Shown here in pieces: positions 1 through 7,094 of a DNA stretch of 12,442 bases (position 1 is its first letter; every line of letters starts with the position of its first letter). A model generated the notes under the pieces. The model did not search any database. It saw only the letters and a list, made by a program, of their open reading frames with translations, and was not told the DNA's origin. Position numbers and translations under genes: made by a program. The stretch comes from Solirubrobacterales bacterium 70-9 (GTDB lineage Bacteria > Actinomycetota > Thermoleophilia > Solirubrobacterales > 70-9), in the NCBI GenBank assembly GCA_001898095.1, contig MKSH01000054.1:23300-35741 (forward strand), in the 5' to 3' direction.

Positions 1-262
1 AGATCAGCGCCACCAGGGTGCGCGGATGGGAATCGTGCAGCCGGCGGGTCAGCTCGAAGCCGTCCATCTGCGGCATGTTCACGTCGACCAGGACGAGGTC
101 GGGCTCACCGCCCGCCGCGGTCGCCAGGGCCTCCTCGCCGGAGGAGGCGCCGCCCGCCCAGGCGAAGCCCGGGGTCGCCTCGACCACCGCACGCGCGGCC
201 TCGAGGAAGCGCGGGTGGTCATCCACCGCGAGCACGGTCACCGGTCCGGACCTCTCGGTCAT
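1..262 (-). CDS. Response regulator, receiver domain (partial, runs off left edge)
   Basis: The N-terminal 87 residues of a CheY-like receiver domain are present; the rest lies beyond the left edge. Seen: the acidic pair D14-D15 in VLAVDDHPRF, phosphoacceptor D60 in LVLVDVNMPQMDG, and the start of the next beta strand (TLVALI). By family knowledge a sensor kinase would phosphorylate D60; any output domain is not visible. The start is uncertain. ATG at 262 is used here. An in-frame ATG at 280 adds six residues, and a GTG at 241 has AGAGG nine bases upstream, so it is also credible. The gene lies downstream of another response regulator on the same strand, separated by a hairpin, so co-transcription is possible but not certain. 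No kinase is visible inside the window. Confidence 0.85.
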   Translation of the reverse strand, partial: MTERSGPVTVLAVDDHPRFLEAARAVVEATPGFAWAGGASSGEEALATAAGGEPDLVLVDVNMPQMDGFELTRRLHDSHPRTLVALI

Positions 263-303
263 GACCACGGAGCGTCCCATCTCGTCAGGCCCGGCGCCAT
301 CCT

Positions 304-332
304 GCACGCACCCGTACCCAAGGGGTGCGTGC
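304..332. repeat. Perfect 10-bp inverted repeat between two response-regulator genes
   Basis: Arms GCACGCACCC (304-313) and GGGTGCGTGC (323-332) are exact reverse complements around a 9-nt loop. The hairpin sits 21 bases past the stop codon of the upstream minus-strand regulator and ahead of the next gene. No T-run follows on the minus strand, so it is a poor classical terminator. A partial terminator, an mRNA-stabilising hairpin or a dyad operator are all possible. Confidence 0.55.
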
Positions 333-357
333 CCTAACGAATCGGGCCTGCCCTAAC
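331..357 (-). repeat. Direct repeat GTTAGGGC x2
   Basis: GCCCTAAC occurs at 331-338 and 350-357 (minus strand GTTAGGGC), 19 bp apart start to start, which puts nearly two helical turns between them. The second copy overlaps the stop codon of the LuxR-type regulator. A third near-copy, GTTAGGGT, lies just upstream of that regulator's start (1044-1051). They could be binding sites for one of the regulators; chance is not excluded. Confidence 0.35.
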
Positions 358-1036
358 TGCGGTACTCGGCCTCGGCGAGGAAGATCAGCGCCGCCTTCAC
401 CCGCTTGGAGATCTGGTCGGCGTCCGGCGAGTAGGTCAGGTCGAGTTTCAGGAAGATCGCGTTGATGTGCTTCTCGACCGCCCGTTTTGTCAGCACCAGG
501 TCCGCGGCGATCGCCGCGTTCGACTTGCCCTCGGCGACGCCGGAGAGGACGTCGAGCTCGCGCGGCGTCATCTCGCCCAGCGGCGAGTTTTCCGAGCGCG
601 CCTGCGCGGTGACCAGCACCTCGACGATCTTCGGGTCGATCACCGAGCCGCCCGCGGCCACGGCGCGGATCGCCCGGGTCAGCTCGGTGCGGTCGGCGAC
701 CCGCTCCTTCAGCAGGTAGGCGCGCCCCTCGGAGCCGTCGCCGAGCAGGCGCAGGACGAAGCCCGGCTCGGAGTATTGGCTGAGGACGACGACGCCGACC
801 TGCGGATGGGTCTCGCGCAGCCGCGCGGCGATCTGGATCCCGGCGTCCTCGCCGTCGGGGGGCATGCGGATGTCGGTGAGGACGACGTCGGGTGGCTCGG
901 CCTCGACCGCGGCCAGCAGAGAGGCCATGTCCTCGCAGCTCGCGATGACCTCGATCTCGCCGTCCCCGCGCAGCACCTGCTCGATGCCCTCGCGAACGAT
1001 GTAGCTGTCCTCGGCGAGGGCGATGCGCAGGGCCAC
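353..1036 (-). CDS. NarL/FixJ (LuxR)-family response regulator
   Basis: A two-domain response regulator of 227 residues, a normal length for the family. The receiver domain covers about residues 3-125, with the acidic pair E9-D10, phosphoacceptor D55 (VVLTDIRMPP), S86 as the switch Ser/Thr and K110 in YLLKE. The LuxR-type helix-turn-helix covers about 155-205 (MTPRELDVLSGVAEGKSN, then the recognition helix TKRAVEKHINAIFLKL). It should bind DNA when phosphorylated by an unseen kinase. The GTG at 1036 is chosen because the receiver fold begins at residue 4. Upstream in-frame sequence to 1150 is arginine-rich and not domain-like. TAGGGT lies seven bases before the GTG, suggesting a near-leaderless mRNA. 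The gene is divergent from the sulfatase across 125 bp. Confidence 0.93.
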   Translation of the reverse strand: MALRIALAEDSYIVREGIEQVLRGDGEIEVIASCEDMASLLAAVEAEPPDVVLTDIRMPPDGEDAGIQIAARLRETHPQVGVVVLSQYSEPGFVLRLLGDGSEGRAYLLKERVADRTELTRAIRAVAAGGSVIDPKIVEVLVTAQARSENSPLGEMTPRELDVLSGVAEGKSNAAIAADLVLTKRAVEKHINAIFLKLDLTYSPDADQISKRVKAALIFLAEAEYRS

Positions 1037-1051
1037 GCAGGGAACCCTAAC
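1037..1051 (-). promoter_or_regulatory. Candidate -10 box (TAGGGT) of a near-leaderless promoter
   Basis: On the minus strand TAGGGT (1049-1044) fits the actinobacterial TANNNT -10 pattern. It is followed by seven bases and then the GTG start, the geometry of a leaderless transcript. No convincing -35 hexamer is seen at 16-18 bp. AGGG within the same word could instead act as a weak Shine-Dalgarno. Confidence 0.35.
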
Positions 1052-1161
1052 CGCCCGAGATGAGGGGCCGACCTCCCCCGCGAGAGGCATGCGCGCAGGC
1101 TGGTGCCGGGCCCCGCGGTGGCGGAGTGTGAGGCGATCCCGCCATCCCACTCGGAGCCACG

Positions 1162-2862
1162 ATGAAACGACCGAACGTCCTCCTGATCCTCACCGACCAG
1201 CTTCGCTTTCCGCCCGTCTACGAGTCGGCGGAGCTGGCGCGGTTCCGGGAGGAGTCGATGCCGGGCGTGGAAAGCCTGCGCCGCCACGGCGTCTCGTTCC
1301 TCCACCACTACCCGATGGCCGCCGCCTGCGCGCCGAGCCGGGCCTCGCTGCTCACCGGCCAATACCCCTCGCTCCACGGCGTCACCCAGACCGACGGCCT
1401 GCGCAAGACGGCCGACGGCGGCGAGATGTTCTGGCTCGCTCCGGACACGGTGCCGACGCTCGGCGACTGGTTCCGCGCGGGCGGCTACCGGACCTTCTTC
1501 AAGGGCAAGTGGCACGCCTCCCACTCCCACCTCGACGCCGATGACGGCGACGGCTACCTGCTCTCGATCGACGACGACGGGACGCCGCAGGCGGATGCGA
1601 TCGAGCGCTACCGGGAGGCCGACCTGCTCGACGACTACGGCTTCTCGGAATGGGTCGGGCCGGAGCCGCACGGGCTCGGCAAGCACAACACCGGGACGGT
1701 GAAGGACCCCTTCACGGCAAGCGAGACGATCGAGCTGCTGGGACGCCTCGACGGCGACGGGGACGAGCGCCCCTGGCTCACCGTCTGCTCGTTCCTGAAC
1801 CCCCACGACGTCGCCTTCTTCGGCCTCTTCGGGCTCGCCCAGGGGCTGCGGATGCACCCCTCCCAGGTGCCGCACGTCGACCAGGCGCCGACCCACGAGG
1901 AGGACCTCTCGACCAAGCCCGCCTGTCAGGCCTCGTTCAACGACGAGTGGAAGCGGATGCTGGCGCCGCAGCCCTGGGTCGAGGCGCACCTGAAGTTCTA
2001 TTACCAGCTGCAGGCCACGGTGGACGAGCAGGTCACGCGGGTGCTGAACGCGCTCGCCGGGAGCGGTGCCGCCGAGGACACGATCGTCGTCTTCAGCTCC
2101 GATCACGGTGACATGCAGGGCGCCCACGGCGGGCTGCACGAGAAGTGGCACGTCGCCTACGAGGAGGCGCTGCACGTGCCGTTCATCGTCTCCTCGCCGC
2201 GGCACCGGGGCGGGCCGCGCGAGGTCGAGATGCCGACCAGCCACGCCGACCTGCTGCCGACGCTGCTCGGCCTCGTCGGGATCGACCAGGGGGAGGCGCT
2301 GGCCGCGCTGGCCGGCGAGAACTCCGATGCCCGGCCGCTGGTCGGTCGCGACCTCTCCGGGGAGATCCGCGGCGACGGCGCGACGGAGCCGGCGCCGATT
2401 CTCTTCACCACCGACGACGAGATCAGCGACGGCAGCGTCGTCCCGCCGAGCCCGTTCCAGAAGCTGGCGGTGAAAGCCCGCCGCTACTCGAACGTCGTGC
2501 AGCCCAACCACCTGCAGACCGTGGTCGCGGAGGTCGAGGTCGACGGCGGGCCCCACCTTGTGAAGTTCACCCGCTACTACGACAACCCGCAGTTCTGGAC
2601 CGTCCCCGACCAGCGCGACGAACGGCTGCAGCGGCGGCACACGGAGACGGTGACCGAACCCGAGCCCGACGAATTCGAGCTCTACGACCTCACCGTCGAC
2701 CCTTATGAGGAACGGAATCTTTGCCACCCCGAGCACGCCGACGAGCCGTCGCGCGCGCTGGCGGAGAAGATGCTCGGCCTGCTGGTCGAGCAGTTGGAGG
2801 AGAAGCGGCTGGTGCCGGTGGCCGGGGAGATCCCCGGCTACCGGCCGCCGCTCCCCGCCTGA
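1162..2862 (+). CDS. Type I sulfatase (formylglycine-dependent, alkaline phosphatase superfamily)
   Basis: A 566-residue sulfatase that should hydrolyse sulfate esters; the substrate cannot be read from the sequence. Seen: an N-terminal strand and metal site NVLLILTDQ (D12, Q13), and the sulfatase signature C56-A-P-S-R60 followed by ASLLTGQYP, where C56 would be converted to formylglycine. Also seen are NPHD, the second metal cluster SSDHGD (D314, H315) and K328 in HEKWHV. The catalytic set looks complete. No signal peptide is visible, so a cytoplasmic location is inferred. A formylglycine-generating enzyme is needed but is not in the window. GGAG lies five bases before the ATG. The C-terminal region resembles the usual sulfatase C-terminal domain with an ELYDL...DPYEERNL motif. 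The next gene starts 17 nt after the stop, so the two are probably co-transcribed. Confidence 0.93.
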   Translation: MKRPNVLLILTDQLRFPPVYESAELARFREESMPGVESLRRHGVSFLHHYPMAAACAPSRASLLTGQYPSLHGVTQTDGLRKTADGGEMFWLAPDTVPTLGDWFRAGGYRTFFKGKWHASHSHLDADDGDGYLLSIDDDGTPQADAIERYREADLLDDYGFSEWVGPEPHGLGKHNTGTVKDPFTASETIELLGRLDGDGDERPWLTVCSFLNPHDVAFFGLFGLAQGLRMHPSQVPHVDQAPTHEEDLSTKPACQASFNDEWKRMLAPQPWVEAHLKFYYQLQATVDEQVTRVLNALAGSGAAEDTIVVFSSDHGDMQGAHGGLHEKWHVAYEEALHVPFIVSSPRHRGGPREVEMPTSHADLLPTLLGLVGIDQGEALAALAGENSDARPLVGRDLSGEIRGDGATEPAPILFTTDDEISDGSVVPPSPFQKLAVKARRYSNVVQPNHLQTVVAEVEVDGGPHLVKFTRYYDNPQFWTVPDQRDERLQRRHTETVTEPEPDEFELYDLTVDPYEERNLCHPEHADEPSRALAEKMLGLLVEQLEEKRLVPVAGEIPGYRPPLPA

Positions 2863-2879
2863 GCGGAGGGCGATCGCCG

Positions 2880-3560
2880 ATGTTCCACATCTTTCTCCTC
2901 TCGCTTGTCGCCGCCGCCAACGCGACGCTGCTCGCCGCGGTGACGGTGATGCTCTACCTGCCGGACCCGAAGCGGCTGCTGCTCGGCTACATCGCCGGCG
3001 GCCTCCTGACCAGCCTCTCGATCGGCTTCCTGATCGTCTTCGTCGTCGGCGACGGGGGGACGGAGTCGAGCTCCGAAAGCGTGATCGGGCCGGGGATCGA
3101 AATCACCCTCGGGCTGATCTCGCTGCTGGTCGCCTTCGTCCTCAACGGCGGCCACGACCAGCGTTATAAAGAGCGCCGGCGGGCGGGGAAGCCGGCGGTC
3201 GAGAAGGGGCCGTCGAAGGTCGAGCAGCTGCTCGGGCGAGGCTCGGCGCGGGTCACCTTCGCGCTTGGCGTCGTCCTCACCCTGCCCGGCGTCGCCTACC
3301 TTGCCGCCCTCCGCGACCTGCAGGACCTCGGCTACGGGACCGTCGGCGAGCTCCTCGTGATCCTCGGGTTCAACGTGATGCTGCTGATCCTGATCGAGGT
3401 GCCGTTGGTCGGCTACTACGTCGCCCCGGAGCGGACCGTGGTCGAGGTCGAGCGCTTCCAGGGCTGGCTCGCCCGCCGTGGCCGCCACGCCGCCGTGGTC
3501 GCCTTCGCCGTGGTCGGCGCCTTCCTCCTGCTCCGCGCCGCCGTCGGCCTGTCGGCTTAG
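2880..3560 (+). CDS. Sap/GAP-family membrane protein (sulfolipid-1-addressing protein-like)
   Basis: A 226-residue integral membrane protein with about six helices (roughly 2-24, 32-57, 72-92, 126-146, 155-182 and 203-224). Its layout resembles the Sap/GAP family (SfLAP), in the LysE-like transporter group: PDPKRLLLGYIAGG after helix 1, a charged loop KERRRAGK in the middle, and a final RFQGWLARRGRHA before the last helix. In mycobacteria the named members help deliver sulfolipid-1 or glycopeptidolipids to the surface; the substrate here is unknown. The ATG at 2880 is chosen because GGAGGG ends nine bases upstream and the protein then begins directly with a hydrophobic helix. It follows the sulfatase stop by 17 nt. 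The family call rests on remembered pattern, so a search should confirm it. Confidence 0.75.
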   Translation: MFHIFLLSLVAAANATLLAAVTVMLYLPDPKRLLLGYIAGGLLTSLSIGFLIVFVVGDGGTESSSESVIGPGIEITLGLISLLVAFVLNGGHDQRYKERRRAGKPAVEKGPSKVEQLLGRGSARVTFALGVVLTLPGVAYLAALRDLQDLGYGTVGELLVILGFNVMLLILIEVPLVGYYVAPERTVVEVERFQGWLARRGRHAAVVAFAVVGAFLLLRAAVGLSA

Positions 3561-3672
3561 GCGACCCGGTGCGAGGCCCATCGACATTTCTCCTCCCCCG
3601 AAGGTCGGTATCCCCGCCGGACGGGTGCGGGCATGCTGGCGGTCGGGGGCGCCAGGTGGGAGGGTCAGTCCT

Positions 3673-5106
3673 ATGAGCGCTTCCGATGCGACCGATACGA
3701 CAGCAGCTCCCGACGTGACCACCGCGGGGGCCGGGCACAAGGTGGGTAAGGCGGCGAGGAAGTCGGTGCCGCGTTCCGCGCAAGCGATCTGGGAGGCGGG
3801 CCCCGACCGGGTCAGCCCGCTGCAGATCCTCGCCGAGCAGGACCAGACGCGGGTGCCGGAACTGGTGCCGGTCCGCTACGGGCGGATGCTCGCCTCGCCC
3901 TTCACCTTCTACCGCGGCGCCGCCGGGATCATGGCTGCCGACCTCGGGTCGATGCCGGCCTCCGGCCTGCAGGTGCAGCTCTGCGGTGACGCCCACCTCT
4001 CCAATTTCGGCGTCTTCCAAGCGCCTGACCGCCGCCTCGTCTTCGACATCAACGACTTCGACGAGACGCATCCGGGACCGTTCGAGTGGGACGTGAAGCG
4101 GTTGGCGGCGAGCGTGATGATCGCCGCGCGGGACCGCAAGTTCGCGGTCGCCGACCAGGAAGAGGTCGTCCTCGCCGGGGTCACCTCCTACCGCGAGGCG
4201 ATGGCCAGCTTCGCCGGCATGAACGAGCTCGACGTCTGGTACGCGCGCTTCGACATGCAGGAGTTCGCCCGGGCCTGGAGCGACCGGGTCAGCAAGGCGG
4301 CCCAGAAGCGAGCGTCGAAGAACATTGAGAAGGCGCGCAACAAGGGCAGCCTGCGCGCGCTGGCGAAACTGACCGAGGTCCGCGACGGCGAGGTGCGGAT
4401 CGCCAGCCGGCCGCCCCTGTTGGTGCCGATCGGGGAGCTGGCCGAGCGCGAAGGGCTGCACCCGGCGGCGATCACGGCGATGGTCCAGGGCCTGCTCGGC
4501 GAGTACACCGAAACCCTCGACGAGGCGGCGCGCCTGCTGGTCGGCCGTTACAGCTACGCCGACGCCGCCCACAAGGTGGTCGGCGTGGGGAGCGTCGGCA
4601 CCCGGGCCTGGATCGCCCTCCTCTTCGGCCGCAACGAAGGGGATCCGCTCTTCCTGCAGATCAAGGAAGCGGGGCCATCGGTGCTCGAGCCGGTCGCCGG
4701 GGCGAGCCGTTTCCGCAACCACGGCCATCGCGTCGTCTCCGGCCAGCGCCTCATGCAGGCGGCGGGCGACGGCCTGCTCGGCTGGCTGAGCGCCGAGGGC
4801 ATCGACGGCAAGAAGCGCGACTTCTACGTGCGCCAGCTCTGGGACGGCAAGGGCTCGGCCGAAGTCGAGCTGATGGACGCCGCCACCCTGCGGAGCTACT
4901 CGCAGCTCTGCGGCTGGACGCTGGCCCGGGCCCACGCGCGGACCGGTGACCGCGCCGCGCTCGCCGCCTACGTCGGCAAGGGCGACCGCTTCGACCGCGC
5001 GATCACCGAGTTCTCCGCCGCCTACGCCGACCAGAACGACCTCGACTACGGGGTGTTGATGGAGGCCGAGCGTAGCGGCGAGCTCGAGGTCGAACGTGGC
5101 CTCTGA
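3673..5106 (+). CDS. DUF2252 family protein, kinase-fold-like
   Basis: A 477-residue soluble protein matching the widespread but poorly characterised DUF2252 family. Typical blocks are VPVRYGRMLASPFTFYRGAA, the block LCGDAHLSNFG (D106, H108, N111), VFDINDFDET (D125, D128, D130), and later VVGVGSVGTRAW and LFLQIKEA. The GDAHxxN plus DxNDFDE pair resembles the catalytic loop and metal-binding aspartate of aminoglycoside-phosphotransferase-like kinases, so a phosphotransferase activity is inferred, not shown. The first 30 residues (Ala/Thr-rich) look disordered. The ATG is supported by GGGAGGG eight bases upstream. A 112-bp gap separates it from the Sap-like gene; no clear promoter was found there. 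Its 3' end overlaps the next gene by 11 nt, suggesting translational coupling. Confidence 0.88.
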   Translation: MSASDATDTTAAPDVTTAGAGHKVGKAARKSVPRSAQAIWEAGPDRVSPLQILAEQDQTRVPELVPVRYGRMLASPFTFYRGAAGIMAADLGSMPASGLQVQLCGDAHLSNFGVFQAPDRRLVFDINDFDETHPGPFEWDVKRLAASVMIAARDRKFAVADQEEVVLAGVTSYREAMASFAGMNELDVWYARFDMQEFARAWSDRVSKAAQKRASKNIEKARNKGSLRALAKLTEVRDGEVRIASRPPLLVPIGELAEREGLHPAAITAMVQGLLGEYTETLDEAARLLVGRYSYADAAHKVVGVGSVGTRAWIALLFGRNEGDPLFLQIKEAGPSVLEPVAGASRFRNHGHRVVSGQRLMQAAGDGLLGWLSAEGIDGKKRDFYVRQLWDGKGSAEVELMDAATLRSYSQLCGWTLARAHARTGDRAALAAYVGKGDRFDRAITEFSAAYADQNDLDYGVLMEAERSGELEVERGL

Positions 5107-6304
5107 GGCGTCGGCCGCCGAGCAGCCCGCCTCGTCGGGCGGCGGCCACCGCAAGCTGAGCCTCGCCTTCGTCATCGTCGGGACCCTGCTTGCGGTCCTG
5201 GCGATCTTCTCGATCTGGGCGAACCGCCAGGCGCTGAACACCGACAACTGGGTCCACACCAGCAACCGGCTGCTGGCGAACAAGAAGGTCGAGGAACGCC
5301 TCTCGGCCTACCTGGCGAACGAACTCTTCGCCCAGGTCGACGTCAAGGAAGAACTCGAAAAGCAGCTGCCCTCGCAGCTGAAGGTGCTGGCCGGGCCGGC
5401 GGCGGGCGGCCTCCAGGAGGTCGCGCCGAAAGTGGCGGAACGCCTGTTGGCAAGCGCCCAGGTACAGGCCCTCTGGTCGGACGCCAACCGGGCCGCCCAC
5501 GAAACGCTGATCAAGCTCCTCGACGGGGGCAGCGGCGCGATCTCCAGCGAAGGCGGCGAAGTCAGCCTCGACCTGAACGAAGTGCTGACCGAAGTCGGCG
5601 CGAAGCTCGGGGTGGACGAAAGCATCGTCGAAAAGCTGCCCGAAAGCGCGGGCAAGCTGACGATCCTGAAGTCCGATCAGATCTCGACCGCGCAGAGCAT
5701 CGCCAAGGTCATCCGCACGCTGCCGATCGTCCTCACCGTCCTCGCCCTGCTCTTCTACGGCCTGGCGATCTGGCAGGCGGGGCCGCGGCGGCGCGAGGCC
5801 CTCCGCGCGGCCGGCATCGGCTTCATCGTCGCGGGCGCCTTCGCCCTCTTCCTGCGCTCCATCGCCGGCCATGCGATCGTCAACTCGCTGGTCGAGGTCG
5901 AAGCGAACAAGCCCGCGGTCGAAGCGGTCTGGTCGATCGCCACCTCGCTGCTGGTGACCGTAGCCACCTCGGCGATCGCCTTCGGCATCCTCGTCTTCAT
6001 CGGCGCCTGGCTGGCCGGGCCGACGAAGCTGGCGACCCGAGCCCGCCGCGAGACCGCTCCCTACCTGCGCGAACAGGCGGGCGCCGCGGCGATCGCCGCC
6101 TTCCTCCTCTGGCTGGCGATCATCGCCTGGGTCCCGGTGGCCGCCTTCCGCAAACCCCTGGGCATCCTCCTCTTCGCGATCCTCTTCGCGGTCGGGGCGG
6201 AGATCCTGCGGCGGAGGACGCTGGCGGAGTTCCCGGCCGTCGAGTCGAAGTCCGAGTCCGAGGTGCCGCCGAATCCGCCCGGCCCCGATCCCGCCACGTC
6301 CTAG
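5096..6304 (+). CDS. Multi-spanning membrane protein with large external domain, unknown function
   Basis: A 402-residue protein. One helix lies near the N-terminus (about 20-42), followed by a hydrophilic domain of about 165 residues (43-205) and then about five helices (208-228, 238-258, 280-308, 330-352, 354-373). It ends in an acidic, proline-rich tail. The motif NTDNWVHTSNRLLANKKVEERLSAYLA at the start of the soluble domain resembles a widespread actinobacterial integral-membrane family; I know no assigned function. By positive-inside reasoning the soluble domain is probably extracytoplasmic. The start is GTG at 5096, with GAGGT five bases upstream inside the end of the DUF2252 gene (11-nt overlap). 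The soluble-domain region uses GAA for Glu unusually often against GAG-dominated neighbours. Confidence 0.82.
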   Translation: MASEASAAEQPASSGGGHRKLSLAFVIVGTLLAVLAIFSIWANRQALNTDNWVHTSNRLLANKKVEERLSAYLANELFAQVDVKEELEKQLPSQLKVLAGPAAGGLQEVAPKVAERLLASAQVQALWSDANRAAHETLIKLLDGGSGAISSEGGEVSLDLNEVLTEVGAKLGVDESIVEKLPESAGKLTILKSDQISTAQSIAKVIRTLPIVLTVLALLFYGLAIWQAGPRRREALRAAGIGFIVAGAFALFLRSIAGHAIVNSLVEVEANKPAVEAVWSIATSLLVTVATSAIAFGILVFIGAWLAGPTKLATRARRETAPYLREQAGAAAIAAFLLWLAIIAWVPVAAFRKPLGILLFAILFAVGAEILRRRTLAEFPAVESKSESEVPPNPPGPDPATS

Positions 6305-6362
6305 GCGAGGGTGCGTGTCCCGCGCGGGGGTCCCGGCGACACTTCCGCCACACGTCCCCGCG

Positions 6363-6409
6363 GTGCGTTCGCAGTTAGCACCGCATAGCGTGGCTGACTG
6401 CGAACGCAC
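6363..6409. repeat. 47-nt imperfect palindrome in intergenic region
   Basis: Arms GTGCGTTCGCAGT (6363-6375) and ACTGCGAACGCAC (6397-6409) are perfect 13-bp reverse complements. Pairing continues inward: one G-T wobble, then AGC/GCT, a 2x2 mismatch, then CGC/GCG around an ATA loop. No T-run flanks it on either side. It lies 58 bp after the membrane-protein stop and 66 bp before the cysteine-hydrolase start. Candidates are a dispersed intergenic repeat, a bidirectional transcription or processing signal, or a dyad operator. Only one copy is in this window. Confidence 0.75.
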
Positions 6410-6441
6410 TCGGTCCTCTGGCCGGGCGGGCTCCTGGGGGG

Positions 6442-6447
6442 TAGTTT
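6442..6447 (+). promoter_or_regulatory. Candidate -10 box (TAGTTT) upstream of cysteine hydrolase
   Basis: TAGTTT fits TANNNT and stands out in a GC-rich stretch. Transcription from about 6454 would give a leader of roughly 22 nt carrying the Shine-Dalgarno. The -35 region (about 6418-6424) is poor, so this is a weak call. Confidence 0.3.
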
Positions 6448-6475
6448 GACCAGCAAAAGGACCGCTTGGAGGAAC

Positions 6476-7015
6476 ATGCCGACGCTGCTGATCATCGACA
6501 TCCAGAACGACTACTTCCCCGGCGGAGCCTTCCCGTTGGTGGGGCCGGAGAAGGCGGCCGCGGCGGCGAGCGATCTGCTGGCGGAGTTCCGCTCGAACGG
6601 CGACCCGGTCGTCCACCTCCAGCACATCTGGGACGAGCCGGACGCGGCCTTCATGCGCCCGGGCACCGAAGGGGTCGAGATCCACGACCTGGTCGCCCCG
6701 ATCGACGGCGAGACCTTGATCACGAAGGAGTCTCCCAACGGCTTCCTCGACACCGATCTTGAGTCCGTCCTCCGCGGTCTCGACAGCGACTCCCTGGTGG
6801 TGGCGGGGATGATGACCAGCATGTGCGTGGACGCCACGGTCCGCGCGGCGAGCGATCTGAACTTCGACGTCACCCTCGCCCACGACGCCTGCGCCGCGCC
6901 CGATCTCGAGTGGGGCGGGGTCACGGTGCCCGCCGCCCAGGTCCATACTGCCTTCATCGCCGCGCTCGCCGGCGAGTACGCGACGCTCGCGAGCAGCGCC
7001 GAACTGCTCGACTGA
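6476..7015 (+). CDS. Isochorismatase-family cysteine hydrolase
   Basis: A 179-residue protein with the full catalytic triad of the isochorismatase/nicotinamidase superfamily: D8 in LLIIDIQNDYF, K84 in LITKESPNGF and C117 in VVAGMMTSMCVDATVR. The cis-peptide region just before the cysteine is also present. Members hydrolyse isochorismate, nicotinamide, N-carbamoyl compounds or similar; the specific substrate cannot be assigned. The metal-binding His set of nicotinamidases is not evident, which argues for a general cysteine hydrolase. The ATG at 6476 is preferred because the fold begins at residue 3. GGAGGA precedes it at rather short spacing (about 3 nt). A TTG at 6446 would add ten unlikely residues. 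It is monocistronic in this window: the palindrome lies upstream and the downstream gene is convergent. Confidence 0.92.
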   Translation: MPTLLIIDIQNDYFPGGAFPLVGPEKAAAAASDLLAEFRSNGDPVVHLQHIWDEPDAAFMRPGTEGVEIHDLVAPIDGETLITKESPNGFLDTDLESVLRGLDSDSLVVAGMMTSMCVDATVRAASDLNFDVTLAHDACAAPDLEWGGVTVPAAQVHTAFIAALAGEYATLASSAELLD

Positions 7016-7094
7016 CATATCAACCGGCCGATGAAACCGGCCCAGCTCGCTCCGAGCGCCGGCGCGCGACGCCTCGCTGATCCGGCGGTTCCCG

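Noticed and set aside
1037..1161. Promoter for the sulfatase in the 125-bp divergent gap
   Set aside because: I found no convincing TANNNT box with a -35 at proper spacing on the plus strand, so none is annotated.
709..2736. A 675-codon open frame on the minus strand opposite the sulfatase
   Set aside because: It runs antisense to a gene with a complete sulfatase catalytic set, and its product is a low-complexity Val/Arg/Glu/Pro mix typical of GC-rich shadow frames.
3370..5283. A 637-codon open frame on the minus strand
   Set aside because: It is the shadow of the DUF2252 gene and its neighbours, with no recognisable motifs; the plus-strand frame has family motifs and a Shine-Dalgarno.
6319..6328. 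Palindrome CCCGCGCGGG after the membrane-protein stop
   Set aside because: Short G/C-only palindromes are common in such DNA; no supporting context.
5003..7018. A 671-codon open frame on the minus strand
   Set aside because: It crosses two unrelated plus-strand genes and the intergenic palindrome, and its Arg/Gly/Asp-rich composition marks it as a shadow.
7026..7042. Possible terminator between the convergent cysteine hydrolase and the small gene
   Set aside because: Only a 5-bp stem (GGCCG/CGGCC) with a 7-nt loop and no T-run; expected by chance in this composition.
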